28,980 nt of DNA from assembly GCF_000003605.2 (NCBI RefSeq), contig NW_003120920.1, positions 65,414-94,393 on the forward strand, read 5' to 3'. The notes under the pieces were generated by a model. That model was not told where the DNA came from. It saw only the letters and a list, made by a program, of their open reading frames with translations, and made no database searches. This DNA comes from Saccoglossus kowalevskii (Eukaryota > Hemichordata > Enteropneusta > Harrimaniidae). Shown piece after piece: positions 1-12,600 of the stretch (position 1 is the first letter of the stretch; the number at the start of each line of letters is the position of its first letter). Position numbers and translations under genes: made by a program.

Positions 1-493
1 TATTGAATAACTTGCCAAGACAGCTAGAGATGGCAATTCCCCTGTAGTTGGCCGGGTTATTTTTCGACCCAGATTTGTGAATTGGTACCAACAGGCCAGT
101 GCTCCAAGAATGTGGATAGTTATTTGAACTATAAACAATATTAAAGAGTTTATGTATTGCATCTAATAAGTGATGTTCACCGTATTTTAACAATTCATTG
201 CAAATTCTATCTTCTGCCGAAGCCTTGTTACTTTTAAGAAGTCTAATGGCTTTAGTTATTTCATTTTTTAAGATTGGTCTGTCTAAATAGGGGTTGCTAC
301 TTGCATTCTTTTCACTATTCTCCAGTTCATTCACAATCTCAGAGTTTGATGTGCTGCTATCAGTATTAAGTAGGTTCTTAAAGTAAACCAACCAATCACC
401 AGGTTGAACATTCCCATTATTATTACTGGGGTTTTCGCCATTCATATCACGAAGAATGTCATGATCGTTAAATACATGTTCGCTAAAATACAA
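1..493 (-). mobile_element. Non-LTR retrotransposon (LINE) fragment, reverse transcriptase N-terminal part
   Basis: The minus strand is open for about 164 codons from 493 to the window edge, with no stop. Near the edge it reads LLVPIHKSGSKNNPANYRGI followed by AISSCLGKLFN, the fingers motif of LINE reverse transcriptases. Upstream come ITKAIRLLKSNKASAEDRI and ICNELLKYG, also typical of these ORF2 proteins. The catalytic palm (YADD) would lie outside the window. A TGA at 494-496 closes the frame, so the copy is probably 5'-truncated. It lies in an ATM intron in sense orientation with ATM. The clade is uncertain. Confidence 0.88.
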
Positions 494-549
494 TCACTGT
501 TTTAGTCACAGCAGCAGAAATTTATCATAATATAACGGATAATACATAC

Positions 550-652
550 ATGCAGTAAACCAATCTGAGTTGACATAAGTGGTGTCTCTATTTCTAAATC
601 ATAGGCTGTCAATGCTTTACCCCAGGCATGTTCATGCTCATATGTATGGATC
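550..652 (-). CDS. ATM: ATM window exon 29 (103 nt), last exon in the window
   Basis: Encodes [19 protein letters not shown], matching human RTYEHEAMWGKALVTYDLE in FAT. Length 103 nt and both phases equal the human exon I recall. The donor is GTATGT. The intron before it is only 93 nt. The next exon is beyond the retroelement at 1-493. Confidence 0.94.
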
Positions 653-3600
653 CTGAAATATAGAAATAAAAACAAAAATTCTTGGTGGATAACTGTTCAT
701 ATTTATAACAGTAACTTTTATAATAAGGATGTAAAGGTTACCAACCTGGCTGTAGTATCAGTCAATCTACCAGCACCATATCCATATACACCATCTGGTT
801 CTCCTATACTACTATAGGCTTCTAGTAATAGTGACTGTACATTAACAGGTGAACTCGTTGATAAATTACTCAATATTTCCATACTGTTTTGACTGTTTCC
901 TTGACTCACTTCTTCGTCATTTTCTTTTGCATTCATTTTAGACCTACAAATATACAAGAAAGTGATTACTGACACAGCCATTAAAACACACGTTTTTTGA
1001 CAGAAGAGTTTCCTGAGGAGGACAGAGGAGTTTGAATGAGTTGGTGCAGAACACACAGACAGACACCTTTAACGATAGCTCCTCTTGTCATCTTTGATGA
1101 TAGTGAAGTTGAAACCCAGGGGAGGCACTGGTCTTCCAGTTTGGTAGGGGTGTGCGGCCAGGAAGTAAAACCCCACCCCATCATAGACCATTTTCATCTC
1201 TAAAACCATACTGCATTATAGACTAAATAGTGATTTTGTATATCCCATCAGAGACCAGATTTTCACTAAATTTATTCAGTTATAGGTTGAATCTACTCAT
1301 CACCTGACTCATCAATAAAAGTACTAAAACTCAAGTAAATACATGGAAATCGAAAAAACAGACCCCATCCCCGGACCCATTGTACACAGGCAAATCTGAT
1401 ATTGGACCTAAAGGGCAAGCAAATGTATACCCCATTCTAGACCAAACAGCTAAAATTCACGACCCCAAAGGGCGACACGTCCCCATAATGTGATTTGCAT
1501 TAAGTAACCCCCCCCCCCAGCGCTGAAAGAAGCGACAAAAATAAAACATTACACATCTCCCTTTTAGATCAACCCAACAGAATGTTTAGACAACAATCAA
1601 CACTGAGGGCGCTATTAAGAAATGTCAACTTACTTTTCTATATCGCACCATATTTCAGAGTAGAGAACACATGTAAAATGGGCAGCACAGCTCTGGGCTG
1701 CTTTGGCAATCAGTACATAATCAATATCTAACCAGAAGTTATTATTCCACACAGTTACAGGTGCTTTGCTTCTCCTTGAACATAAAAACAGAAAGTCAAT
1801 TTATAAATGTGCAAGGTAGTTGCATTAATATGGTGATTGTATTGTCATAGAGTTTGCAGAAAGAATTGCTATATAGCATTCTATAGTGACAACATTGAAA
1901 AATGTAATGTTTCATAAGTTTTCAAGAATTTGATAGATTTACTACAGTGACAGAAACTGTGATCAGCCATTCATAAATGACGTCATAAAATGAATGACAA
2001 ATTATGCCAAGGACCATGAATTGTTATTACCGGTAGGTCAAGATTGTATTATGTCTTGCATTTAATCAAAATCGGTCCAGGCATGTCCAAGAAAAGATGG
2101 TGATCATACGCGCCCGGGCACTGGTGTAAAGTCTTGTTTTTCAACAGAGACTAAAAAGTAGTATTTTCGATGAATGTTGAGTGAAATTTATGTTTTGCAT
2201 TGCTACATAATAAATTTAATTTTATAATTGTGTATACTGATTATAGAGAATCTTTACATTAATACAAGGACGTGTATATAATAACTTTTACCTGGCTCAA
2301 AGCTGGCTTAGATTGGTTTCAGAACCACCAAATATTAAAATTAGGTGATTTTACACCAAAACTGACCATCATCAAACGTGTGTAGCACATTGTTAAAAAT
2401 GGAAATACTGCAAAAATATTTTCACATTTGATGAAATCCCATGTAATGTTTCGATGTCAGTATGACCTTTGATTGTCCTGTTTTTACATTTGATTTCATG
2501 CATAACATGGAGATCATGGAAAATGGTCTTTTTTCTGCCTACATAGTCACACAACATAAATACTACAAAGAATAAATTAAAATTATTGATGACAAAGATG
2601 ATACACATTTCATATAAAAATTATTAGTTTATATGAAAAAGTAAAGCCAGATTGCGAGTTAGGTTAGGCTCTGATTGTACTCCAAAACAACATGAAGGGG
2701 TGCTGTGTAGAACAAATTCTATGTGTGCAACCGTGAACTCTTGAGAAGACTTACCCAAATTTTGGTTTATTTTGTAATCTAAGATAGTGTATAACATCCA
2801 GCATAGTTCTAACTGACTGCTTGGTAATCTTGCCAGTGCAACTTGATTCCCCTATAGAAAATAAATCACAGCAATAATAAGTTCCAAGATAAATTGACGA
2901 TTATGCCATGTTCATTAAACAGTCAAACCTGTGTATAGTGACCACCCAAGGGGCTTCATTAAAAATAGACAGGTAGTCTTTATAATGAGGTTGGAGTATT
3001 CTTTGTGGATTGCCAAATCATACATTTGATATAATATTGATTTATAAATAGAATGCTAATTATTATTTTAGTCTCAAAAATAAAGATAAATTGTCAAAAA
3101 TATTGATGGTCACATAAAACGGATGGTCGTACGTTATACCCTGGGACTGGCTGGACATGAATAAAGGAACCCTGATTTTTACTACTTGAGGTGAGCATCC
3201 TATCATCTAATTAAGTACATGGTCACATTGGTCTGAAATTTCTGCATATTTTGGGGGGCATTATTATTCAGAATTTTAGGTTATTATTACTGACTTACCT
3301 TGTGTTAAGAGGGGTGTTGTAGCCTTACTACTGTCCTCTAGGTCCCCACAATGTCTACTAAAGAACCCTTGTATCTGCTGTGATAACACCTGTTTGTACG
3401 TCTCATTTCCAATCAGTAGTATCTCATGAACTAGGAAGGGCAATACACGCTCACTGAACTCAGCCTTATGAAAAGAGAAGATGAAACGAGGACAACTTAA
3501 GGTAGAAGCCTACTCATAATTTTTGAGAAAATTGTGTATAAATCGCATGACAGTGTTCATTGTTCAGTATGTAAAATCATGAAGCTAATGTCCCATGGCA

Positions 3601-6600
3601 CCATGAAATAGAAGTTCTTTTGTGTGTTGTAGTGAAGTATTCTGAGAGTCTTGTCCTAACATTTTTCAAAATGGAACCAAATTAATAGTAGTCCAAAACA
3701 CACAGACTCCTAACTTTTCTCAGAGATACAAATTTCCAAAAAGTAGTATTCCAACTGTACTAGAAATCAGTAATTTTATTTCTACATTGGCTTTTACATG
3801 TTATGATTTTAGAAAGGTACAAACACAGTCCCTTTATCTATGATATCTATGATAGAGGGACTGTGGTACAAAATATTCTTTGACAGGCTAAATTTCTACA
3901 AACACTTTCAATGAAAAAAGTTAATGTATTTTACAAAATAATCAACAAAAAATGCACATATGTAGCTTGCTGAGACTGTCTTACATTTTGATACAGTTTT
4001 TTTAGACGAACTTTTTTTTCATTTTCTGGCTATAACTGTGTTCCTACATTGATATACGAACTGCATTTGTTTGCAATGATGGATAGCATCTTGGGATTTC
4101 CAGCTCTGAACATTAGCACAGCTAGGTTTGCAAATAAATTGTTACTTTCAAACACTGATATACGTGAGCATGCAATAAGTTTGTATTATAGAAGAAATCA
4201 TTGTGCTGTGTTGGCTGTATACGGTTGGTTATTGCTTTAACATGGCATTTACATGTATTTTTGTAACAGAGCACTTCAATTCACAGCTTGCACAAATTCA
4301 TACCATATACTTACCTTCACTTTACATATGGGAGTTAGAAGTCGTAAGAACTCATCATTAATTCCACCATCATTTATCAAAGTAGTTGCTAGGTTACAGA
4401 TCCAATCGTCATGGCTACCATGATCAGGTATCCATAACAATGGATCGCCAATCTTTGCTGAAAAACTCTCCATATCGGCAGAAATTGTTGGCAACGCAAA
4501 CATCTGCAAATTCAAATTCATTTTATAAAGTATCAATTTTTGCTATAAACCAAAATTATTCACAAGGAAGCAATAAAGTTATTATTATTATATGTAATAT
4601 GATAAACTGGTATAATATATGATATGATATGATTTAATTTATGATATGTGATTATACTTACGCTTTTCTTATGAGGTTTGAATGGATGTAGATAAAACAA
4701 GACACTGTCAATATTGCGTGATTTGTAGTCTTCATAGAATACTCGTCCAGATGGAGTAGAGAAAATATTTTTCAGGCAATCAGCAGATGCACTCACAATA
4801 TCAACACTATGAAGAAAAGTCAAGATATTTATTAGGTGTTTTATAATGGCTATCAACAATTATAGTAGTTCGCTATCATTAACCTTTCCATCACCAGACT
4901 TTCTCACCCAAATTTGCACTTTTTTCTTATATTTTTCAATATTTCTGAAAATGAACCCTAATTTTGGAGCCAACAGTACAAATTTTTGTCAATTTTCAGT
5001 TTTTATTTAAAAAATTTGGCTATTTTTGTTCCAAACTTTTGAAGGAAAGAGCAGACTATATGAAGGACTATATGAAAAGAGGGAAAAGTGAAAAGGTTAA
5101 AATGCAGACAATGTTGATCACAGTTAATCATTGAAAAATGTATGTTTATTTTTAATGATCGCAAACTACACGGAATAGATTTTTCGTTCACTGCGAATTT
5201 TCGCATATTGAGTAAAATACGTACGTCTATCGAAAAAATCAAATGATTTGATTTTGAACTCTAATTTTTATAGCTCACTGTAAACATGATGATTGTTGAA
5301 AGGTGAATATAGCATTGAGATACCCTTACTTCATCAAAATTGACCACCATCAAATGTGTACAACACATTATTAAGCGGGGAAAATACCCCAATAATACTT
5401 TCGTTTATCGAATCAATGTTTTAACGCCATTACAACACCTGACCTTTGTTTGTTCTGTTTTTACGTTTCATTTCACGCACAACGGGCAATCTCAGTGAAT
5501 GGAAAATGGTCTATTGTGTTATTTGAACATTTTTTGAAACTTATTGACAGCCATATGGCTTATAACAAACCATAAGTACCTGCCCGTGGCTATCTTAAAA
5601 GACGAATCATAACGATGCGGCATGTTATATATATGGGTCCCATACGACATATATAATGTGCTTAATACAATAACATTGTTTCTTTTATACAATAAATATG
5701 AATATGTGGTGCACAAACTTTAACACAAATTCAAGATTCAGGGCATTGCGTAAATCGGTAAATGTTATTTTAAAACATTCCCACGTTATAAATTCTTTCA
5801 GTGTCTCTGACCTTGGATCTGTCAGGTATTCTTGCAGTAGGTGTATAATTATGCTGTTTCTCCTCTTGCCACTGTTACCCTTGTACACCTTCACAGCTGT
5901 ACTATAACTTGTATTAGTGTCTTGGTACTTGAGTGCTATAGTTGAAAGATCTGCCGCACCAATCTCTCCAAGGCATCTGCCAGCTTCCTCTTGAATGGCT
6001 TTCTGGTTCCCATGACAACCATGGCCATAGTTACCGACTTGGACCAGGTGTATCAGATCACAGATGAGCAGTAGTAGAGTGCTTTCAGATGGATTTTCTG
6101 AAAACAATCAATGAATGACTTTTTGTTTAGAAAAATGGTCTCCAACCATCAACAACTGCAATCAATTCAGCTAACTCAGAAATCGTGATTGTGTTTTCCC
6201 TTTGACCATCTTGACATTCCTTTCAAACAGAATGCCAGTTTAGATGAGTTTTCCCTTTGCTACTATCTTGACTACGATATTTAAATGAGACTAGCCCCAG
6301 TCTAACTGCACAACGTTGAAAACTACTTACCTTCACACTGTGACACCAGTACTGCTAAATCGTCTTTCTTATCAGCGAGGTGTTGTCTCAGATACTTGAG
6401 ACCTTCCAGTCTATTGGACGATTTACAGGTGTGACCAACTCTCAGAAAATGATGAATCTCCTGTAATATACCACACAATCATTTCCTTCATTATTCAGTG
6501 GTAGATACAGAATTTCAAGTTAAATATTTGAAACATACATAAAATGTATCTTTACAAAGATGTTATGGGTATCCCAAGATGACTATCGCGATTAGCAAAA

Positions 6601-9600
6601 CAAAAGCAACAACAACATGTACACTAGAAAATAGAGGGCAGTAATATAATTAAATACTATGAGATTTATTAGGATATCGCTAAATATTCATGACGACAGT
6701 GCATTATGATTATTGACTGACGTGTAGTGTAGGGCATGCACCCATGTACTGTCTAAGTGCATTAATTTGCAGCATATTTATAATATCTTGCCGACCTAAC
6801 CACTTGGTTCAAATATTTCTCCCATCTGGGAAATATGTCGTAACTGTTCCAGTTAATTGATTTGCAGATGCATTCATCAATTCTGATGAGGTCATTGATT
6901 CACATGGCAGTTCATTACAATATTTTATAACAAACAAACAAACAAACAAACAAAAATCTCAATAACACCAAAGAGCGTGTGTGCATTGTACCCACCTCAA
7001 GTAAATTGAAAGACCTTCCATTGTATTTGACTTTGTTCTGTATTTTTCGTGCCTCTACAAACGGCATAGAACTAGGTAGAGGATCTATTTCTTCTATTGC
7101 CTTTGATAGTTTAGTTTCATTTTCTACAATCAGATATTCAAGCAAACTGGTAGCCTGGGAAATAAATATGGAAATATTATAGAATTCATCAACATGACAC
7201 AATTTTTATAAAAACTTTCTTCTCACAGGCAGATTCTCGTCAGACAGAAAAAAAAACCAACCTCCAAAATTTCAACCAGCAATTCAGAATGCAAAATTAT
7301 ATTGAAATCCCGACTGGAACCAGTGACCTTTGAATGTGTATTGCCAGTGATCAGTCAAGTAGAAACAGTCGAAATGTTTTATCAGATTTCGACTACTCTC
7401 TCAATTTTTGCATGATATTTTCACACTGGACATCTGTCGTTTGTAGTTAGGGAGGATTTTACACTGATGATTCAGGTGACCAAGTTTGATAAAGTTTGGA
7501 ATAGAATTAGTACAGTTAATGTGCACAATTATTAACAACAACTGGGACAGCAACAATGACAACAACGACAGACGTTTTCCATTTAATATATCTTTCTTTT
7601 CATCTTTGATGATACAGGCAAGGTAAGGTATCTTTTATTTTATTTTAATTTTAGGACCACCTACATTTCTCTTACATGAAAACAAATCTACATCAATGCA
7701 ACACTGCTGTCTCTCTTAGTGATTGTCATCTCATTTAAAGGGGTATAACTCAATCCATGGGATTAGACCAAAAGACATCACTGTCTACATTAGTTTTTTG
7801 GTATAATAAAACAACTGTTTTTACCTGTCTTCCAACGTCAGTGTCCTCCTCTGCATGGGGAATAAGTGCTGTTACGATGACATGTAGATGTCTGCCGAAT
7901 TCCTGAAATAATTGATAGTACAATAACAATCATTTCTATGAATCACGCCCTCTAGTGACAGGATGATTCCGTGATGTCATAATTATGTATATTAGGCAGG
8001 GACAATGACGTTCAAACCAGCAGCTGTGTAGTCAATTGTCATATAGTAAAATCGCTCAAACATGTAATTTTCATCGACGAACTACAGATCAAAAACATAT
8101 CCATGATTTGAACATTGATTGTGTTATCCTTTTACATCATAGAAGAACCTCGTCACTAGAAGACGCAATTTATATAAATACTGTATTTATAATAACCTTA
8201 AATGTAAAAATGTTGTGGGGATAAATTATCTACTTGCCCTGAAACACCAAGGAAGATGAAATCAGAACTTTATTGTTTAGCCGCAATCATGTGAACAAAA
8301 CATGATGTCATCGCTCATGTCTAATATTAGCCATAGAGGGTGCAGTAATGCTAACTATTGATCTCAATACATAACACCTTTCACATTATCAACTCTTGAA
8401 GAAGATAAGTGTTGGTCAAAAAGAGCAATTTTAGAATAGGAAAAAACGTTTAAATTACGAATTCAAAATTGTGTACCACATTTGCTGTAGAAGCACACGT
8501 GATTAAAAAAAAATATTGTTTTGATTAAACTTATTAAAAATAAACCGAACCGAACTGAGTTCTTTTTAGATATAAATATAACTAGGTTTTTGCAAACCCC
8601 TCACCAATGGCGAATTAATTTTAGATTTGACTACTGCAAATTATGTCACTTTTGGAAAGAAATTCAATCAAATATTATTCTGAGAAATGGTAATTGTTTA
8701 AATGATTTCTCATAATGTTAAAGGACGATGGTTGCCGCGCAGCGTCCTGTTTGATATGGGACTCCTAGCAGCGTACACATCACGTGTAAAATACATTGTT
8801 TTTTTACTTGAAATTCAAATACACGCTGCGCGACGACCACCGCCCTTTAATCATTCAATCGTTTGCACTACTTTGCGTAAGCCCTGTGCGATATCTCACC
8901 TCATAACAGCATTTAGTGGCCGATTCACACACTGTGTGTAACAAATCAATACACAACAAGATTAAATCAGACGACTTGGTGACATCACCCATGAAATGTA
9001 CCAGAGTATAAATGATATCTTGTAGTACAAAGGCCCATGTACCACCTAAACCCAGGTGAAGCTCAGTCAGAAGCAATATAACAAATAGTCTATACATCAG
9101 TAGAGCTCGTCGCTTTTCATGGATGTGATGTGCCCTTGCCATGTGAGTATGTAGATGAAGCAGTATCTTCTGTATACTATCCTGAAATATTAACAAGGGT
9201 TCATTAAAATAAGGGTTTTCAGCTTGCATAATAAATGCGATCAAAATCATGTTCAAATTCACATATACACTGTGAGAGTTTGGTAATAATGACAATAATT
9301 ATTCACGTACATCATATCAATATTATCTAATCTTATAAATTATTGCATATTAAACTCTCATGAAAAATGGTTCTGAGAATATTGATTCATTCTATGAGCC
9401 TACTTGAACTTTTATGAGGAATATTTTATAGGCTGAATTTGTACGAATTGTTGGAAATATGTACTAAACATTGAATTACAATGACTTTCAGTGAACCCGA
9501 CTGTGATTGTCACGACCTCCCATTTAATTGATTGTGCATTAAAATTTCATTTTTTAAATATTTTTTTTTCTAAATAATGTTGCAACGCAAACAGATTCAG

Positions 9601-12600
9601 AAAAATTTGCTTTGGTTTTGAATTACTGCTGCAGCAAGACAAATCAATTTTTTTTCTACAATTCACACAGACCATCAAATACTTCACACTATATCTCAAG
9701 TCAAATACATGCTCTCAGAAGACTTTTCTTTCAAAATATTTATTATAAATAAAACCAACTTTTATCTGCCCAAATGTGTAGAATAAATAGATTTAACAAG
9801 CTTCAAAAGTGACTATTTTACTCTCAATGTGACGGCAACTCAGCACAGTTCTTTAAACAAATGTTTTAAAAATTTACCAAGTGTTACTTTTCTCATACCT
9901 GTGTTTTCGACAGCAACGATATAAGTGATTTGTTGCTACTACCGCTGACTTGGTGACATTCAGTCAAGTAATCTAACGTTGCCTTGATGGTATAAGACGT
10001 AAAACTTGGTGGGTTTGGTTGTGGGTCGGTATCTCTGAAAACATAAAACACATACAAGTTGTTGTTTTTTATTCCATTTAATTAGTATTCCTTTACATCA
10101 ATATCCCAAAGTGAATTTGACTGCAATAAAAATACCCAAGTGAAAAAATATTTTGTTTTTAATCTCTGGCAAAATATATTTGTTGGACTGAATCTGTATT
10201 AGAATAATACCTGAAGTCCACTATATATTTGTTACTAGTATTAGAAACCCAACTGCTTACATGGTATATGTCTTGTCTAAGCTGCTTAAAAAAAAAAATC
10301 GATGTATAGGGTCTACAGGTTTTATCTATTCCATCCATCAGGTCATGACTGTTTTGTTATTTGTTGAGAATACAGTTTTTTAATACCGTTTGTCACAAAA
10401 TGGAATGAATTGTAAACTGCGAAGGATGCTAGAAAACAAATTGCGGCAAATATGAAAAAACAAAATGTGATCGCCTACCTTACAGCATTATGAAAATCCT
10501 GTGCAATTCACAGGGTATTTTGCTTGATTACAAATGTTAAAAAAGCCCAAAAGTGAAATTAAACATCAGGTGATCACCTCAGAAAAAACATATGCACTAC
10601 TATATCACCTATATTCAAGCTTTTGAATGATGTATACGATAGGTTGCTATGGTAGCATGCTTAGTAGCGTTAAGAAAATGTTTGAATCGCAGATCAATTT
10701 TTAACACAGTTTTGTTAAATTAAACATTTTTATATTAATAGTTTTATTTTTTAGTAAAACGCTATAATGTTGGCAAGATGGAATAGTACGTTAGAACTCT
10801 CAAAAGAAGGAAATAATATCAGTAATATAATTACTAGACAGAATTAGAAGACAGAAAAGAAAGTAAAAGAAGACATTCAAGAAAAGAAACTAATAAATTC
10901 TATAAACACACAGACAAGCACAAGAAATTAAAATATCTGGATATCAAGTGAATCCGGTCAGATTTTTATCAAGCAGAGAGTGTACAACTTACTTTACAAA
11001 TTGTCCAATGTCACTATTTAAAGAGTGTGGTTCATGTAGCGTCATTAATAATACCACTACTATTTCATCTAAGTGACTCTGTATGAGTTTCTCCACCACC
11101 TACGAAGAGGACAGAAACAATGACACAACAGTAATGTTTATTCAAAAAGGCTCCAAATATAAGAAACAAAGTACTGTAAAATACTTTATTTTCGCTTGGA
11201 AATAATTTTCGCTGAAGGAATGATTCAGTGAAAATAAAATCCAGCGAAAATTCGTTTTTTCCTATATTTTACATTCAACTTATCAAAAATCAGTGAAAAT
11301 AAATTTCATACAAAACACACAAAAAGTCTTTTAAGCGAAAATTAATTCCAGCTAAAATAAAGTATTTTACAGTATACTGTAAAGGGGGTAATTATTCACT
11401 GGGTTTTAATTTAGCTTATTTCGCTGACTGGAAAAATGCGCTAAATTAAAACACAGTGAATATGTAAAATTTAGCATAGAACACATTATCTAAATGACAA
11501 AACCGTGAATTTAAAACCCACTGAATATGCCCGAAATGGTAAATCAGTGAAATTTAAACCCAGTGAAAATTAGTCATTTTACAGTACACACAATGTACAT
11601 CAAAAACAAAGGCATACTGAAACTGGCCACTGGTGGCACTACACAACTATCATCCAAATTTACCTCTTGAGTTAAGATATCCTGCAGGGTCGTTAAAACT
11701 TGACTGGCATGTGCTTTCCTCTTTTTCTGCTCATTGCTGAAATCCTCCCCTTCTCTGGTATGTGCAAATGTTGGTATAATATGGACAATAATCTGTGGGA
11801 AGCACTCTACCAGCAGTTGTTTCCAGTCAGTCTGTAACTCTGCGCCCAGTGTCTGTACCAATTCAATCTTATTGTTCATTATTATATATGGAATCATTAC
11901 TTTGAAGTGCTGTCTGAGAAATGAAAAGATGAATCACTATTAGTATTACTGTGAAAACTGTATTAAAAGCCGCAGCTTCTATTAAAATGGTACAATGCAA
12001 CAGAGGGAATGCGGCTTCTATTAGAGCATCCACACATATGAGAAATGGTGAATTTTTGGGTCTCCATTGTTTGGTGCAGCTTTTATTAGGGATGCGGCTT
12101 CTTATACAGATTTTACGGTACCGCTTTCAGCTTAAATATCACCACAACCAAGAACATCAACGCCATCAGGGAACATCATCTCCATCAATATCATTACCAT
12201 CTCCAATATTAATATCATTCATTAACTGGAAAATATTTTATTTTAGCTGGAATTAATTTTTGCTGAAAAGACTTTTGGGTGTTTTGTATGGAATTTATTT
12301 TCACTGATTTTTGACAAGTTGAATGTAAAATATAGGAAAAAGGGTATATGTGCTGGATTTTATTTTCATTGAATCTTTCCTTCAGCGAAATTAATTCCAA
12401 GCGAAAATAAAGCATTTTACAGTAGTTATAAATAAGCACATGATGAATAAATTAAGTCATGGCCAACTTACTTGAAAAACTGTTTTCTTGTTGTACAACT
12501 AAAAAGTCTGAATGGCATGTCGTTGATGTCATAACCAACTTCCAACCATTTGGAAATGATATAACCGAGATGAGAATCCAGAAACGAACGCACATCAGGA

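Noticed and set aside
4049-4240. Plus-strand ORF of 63 codons in an ATM intron
   Set aside because: Short, no similarity, no splice or promoter support.
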